DNA of 64,000 nt from positions 62,001 to 126,000 of the forward strand of contig JAKOUW010000019.1 in the NCBI GenBank assembly GCA_029782365.1, read 5' to 3'. This document shows positions 63,346 to 64,000 of the stretch, in pieces. Numbering within the stretch: the first letter of the stretch is position 1; the number at the start of each line of letters is the position of its first letter. The notes under the pieces are model-generated. The model did no database searches and was not told the origin of the DNA. It saw only the letters and a program-made list of their open reading frames with translations. The translations under genes and the position numbers were made by a program. Origin of the DNA: Chloroflexota bacterium (lineage in GTDB: Bacteria; Chloroflexota; Anaerolineae; Anaerolineales; UBA4823).

Positions 63346-64000
63346 AACTTAATTCGTATTCATCCTCAGTAATCGAGATCGCCTCTTCCAATAATTCAAG
63401 CCCATCCTGCATCTCACTCATTGAAATACTGAGAGGAGGAGCGATGCGTATTGTACTTGTACCGCAGCCCAGGGTGAGCAGGCCGCGCTGGAAGGCAGCT
63501 TCGACAATCCGTTCGCGTAGATCATGGGCAGGTTCTTTGGTTTCGCGATCCATTACGAATTCAACGCCGATCATCAAGCCAAGGCCGCGCACATCTCCGA
63601 TTGATGGGTGCCGTTCTTGCATGGCTTTCAATGCATCCAGCGTATATTTGCCAACACTGGCTGCATTAGCCATGTATTCGTTTTCAATCAGATCGATGGT
63701 TTCCAAAGCAGCAGCGCAGGCAATTGGGTTTCCGCCATAGGTATTGCCATGGGTGCCCAATGACCAGGAAACCACCTCTTTCCGGGCTATGATTGCACCT
63801 AATGGAACACCAGAGGCAATACCCTTGCCAACACACACGATATCTGGTTCAATGCCAAAATGTTCGATCGCCCACCATTTGCCCGTACGGCCCATTCCCG
63901 ATTGCACTTCATCCACAATCAGCAGAATATCATAATCGTCGCACAACTGGCGCAGTGCGGGGTAAAAGCTGGGCGGTGGAATAATATAACCGCCTTCACC
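63335..64000 (-). CDS. Class-III aminotransferase, C-terminal part, cut by window end
   Basis: The reading frame is open to base 64000, so the N-terminal part lies outside the window; 221 residues are visible. The fragment begins GEGGYIIPPP and contains LIVDEVQSGMGRTGK, the PLP-lysine motif VGKGIASG and the HGNTYGGNPIACAAAL segment. It resembles 4-aminobutyrate and acetylornithine aminotransferases, closer to the GabT style by eye. It would transfer an omega-amino group to 2-oxoglutarate. It is upstream of, and overlaps, the histidine kinase gene. Confidence 0.9.
   Translation of the reverse strand, partial: GEGGYIIPPPSFYPALRQLCDDYDILLIVDEVQSGMGRTGKWWAIEHFGIEPDIVCVGKGIASGVPLGAIIARKEVVSWSLGTHGNTYGGNPIACAAALETIDLIENEYMANAASVGKYTLDALKAMQERHPSIGDVRGLGLMIGVEFVMDRETKEPAHDLRERIVEAAFQRGLLTLGCGTSTIRIAPPLSISMSEMQDGLELLEEAISITEDEYELSYVA

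Overview
The window looks like a chromosomal segment of an anaerobic bacterium, most likely a member of the Chloroflexota close to Anaerolineae. This is an inference from gene content and protein style: a bacterial acetyl-CoA synthase/corrinoid protein operon, a YvcK homologue with N-terminal membrane helices, many GT-C type membrane glycosyltransferases, CpXC proteins and a moderate GC content. No transposase, phage gene, CRISPR array, tRNA or rRNA was found. Coding density is very high: no gene-free stretch exceeds 300 bases, the longest being 26939-27212.

Layout. (1) 1-9705, + strand: one operon for the methyl and carbonyl ends of the Wood-Ljungdahl pathway. It holds the 3' end of acsB, a CBS-domain protein, acsD, acsC, the corrinoid activator acsV, acsE, a fused MetV-MetF methylene-H4folate reductase, a reduced HdrC-like iron-sulfur protein, and two CooC/AcsF-type nickel-insertion ATPases. 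Together they would reduce methylene-H4folate, move the methyl group to the corrinoid protein, keep that protein active and mature the nickel enzymes. (2) 9676-15051, mainly - strand: esterase, patatin, small membrane proteins, a GT-C protein, a DegV lipid-binding protein and an ECF sigma factor. (3) 15107-43602, - strand: a large surface-polysaccharide region. Its 5' end (high coordinates) carries a NusG-like specialised antiterminator. Then come GDP-fucose genes, a hydroxyacid dehydrogenase/SDR pair, several nucleotide-sugar dehydrogenases and epimerases, a nearly complete Wbp/Wlb set for UDP-2,3-diacetamido-glucuronate, a bacterial tyrosine kinase, a flippase-like/WecG fusion, a low-molecular-weight tyrosine phosphatase, GT-C membrane proteins and two paralogous secreted glycosidase-like proteins. 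A large FAD/Fe-S oxidoreductase sits in the middle. (4) 43684-49054, - strand: a membrane zincin-like protein and the glycolytic block yvcK-gap-pgk-tpiA. (5) 49243-58475: recJ, a convergent GT2, then a co-oriented run of AAA+ ATPase, glycerophosphodiesterase, threonine ammonia-lyase-like enzyme, orphan CoA-transferase subunit and a membrane-anchored NagZ-like GH3 protein. (6) 58498-64000: a signalling patch with a Ser/Thr kinase, a divergent FHA-winged-helix regulator, a CpXC protein, a sensor histidine kinase and the 3' part of a class-III aminotransferase.

The most notable observations are as follows. The 95-residue HdrC-like protein beside the MetV-MetF fusion keeps exactly the four cysteines expected to hold one [4Fe-4S] cluster and has lost the four for the other. 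A CBS-domain protein sits inside the CODH/ACS operon. A flippase-like membrane domain is fused to a WecG glycosyltransferase. Long perfect hairpins without U-tracts recur at gene junctions inside operons.
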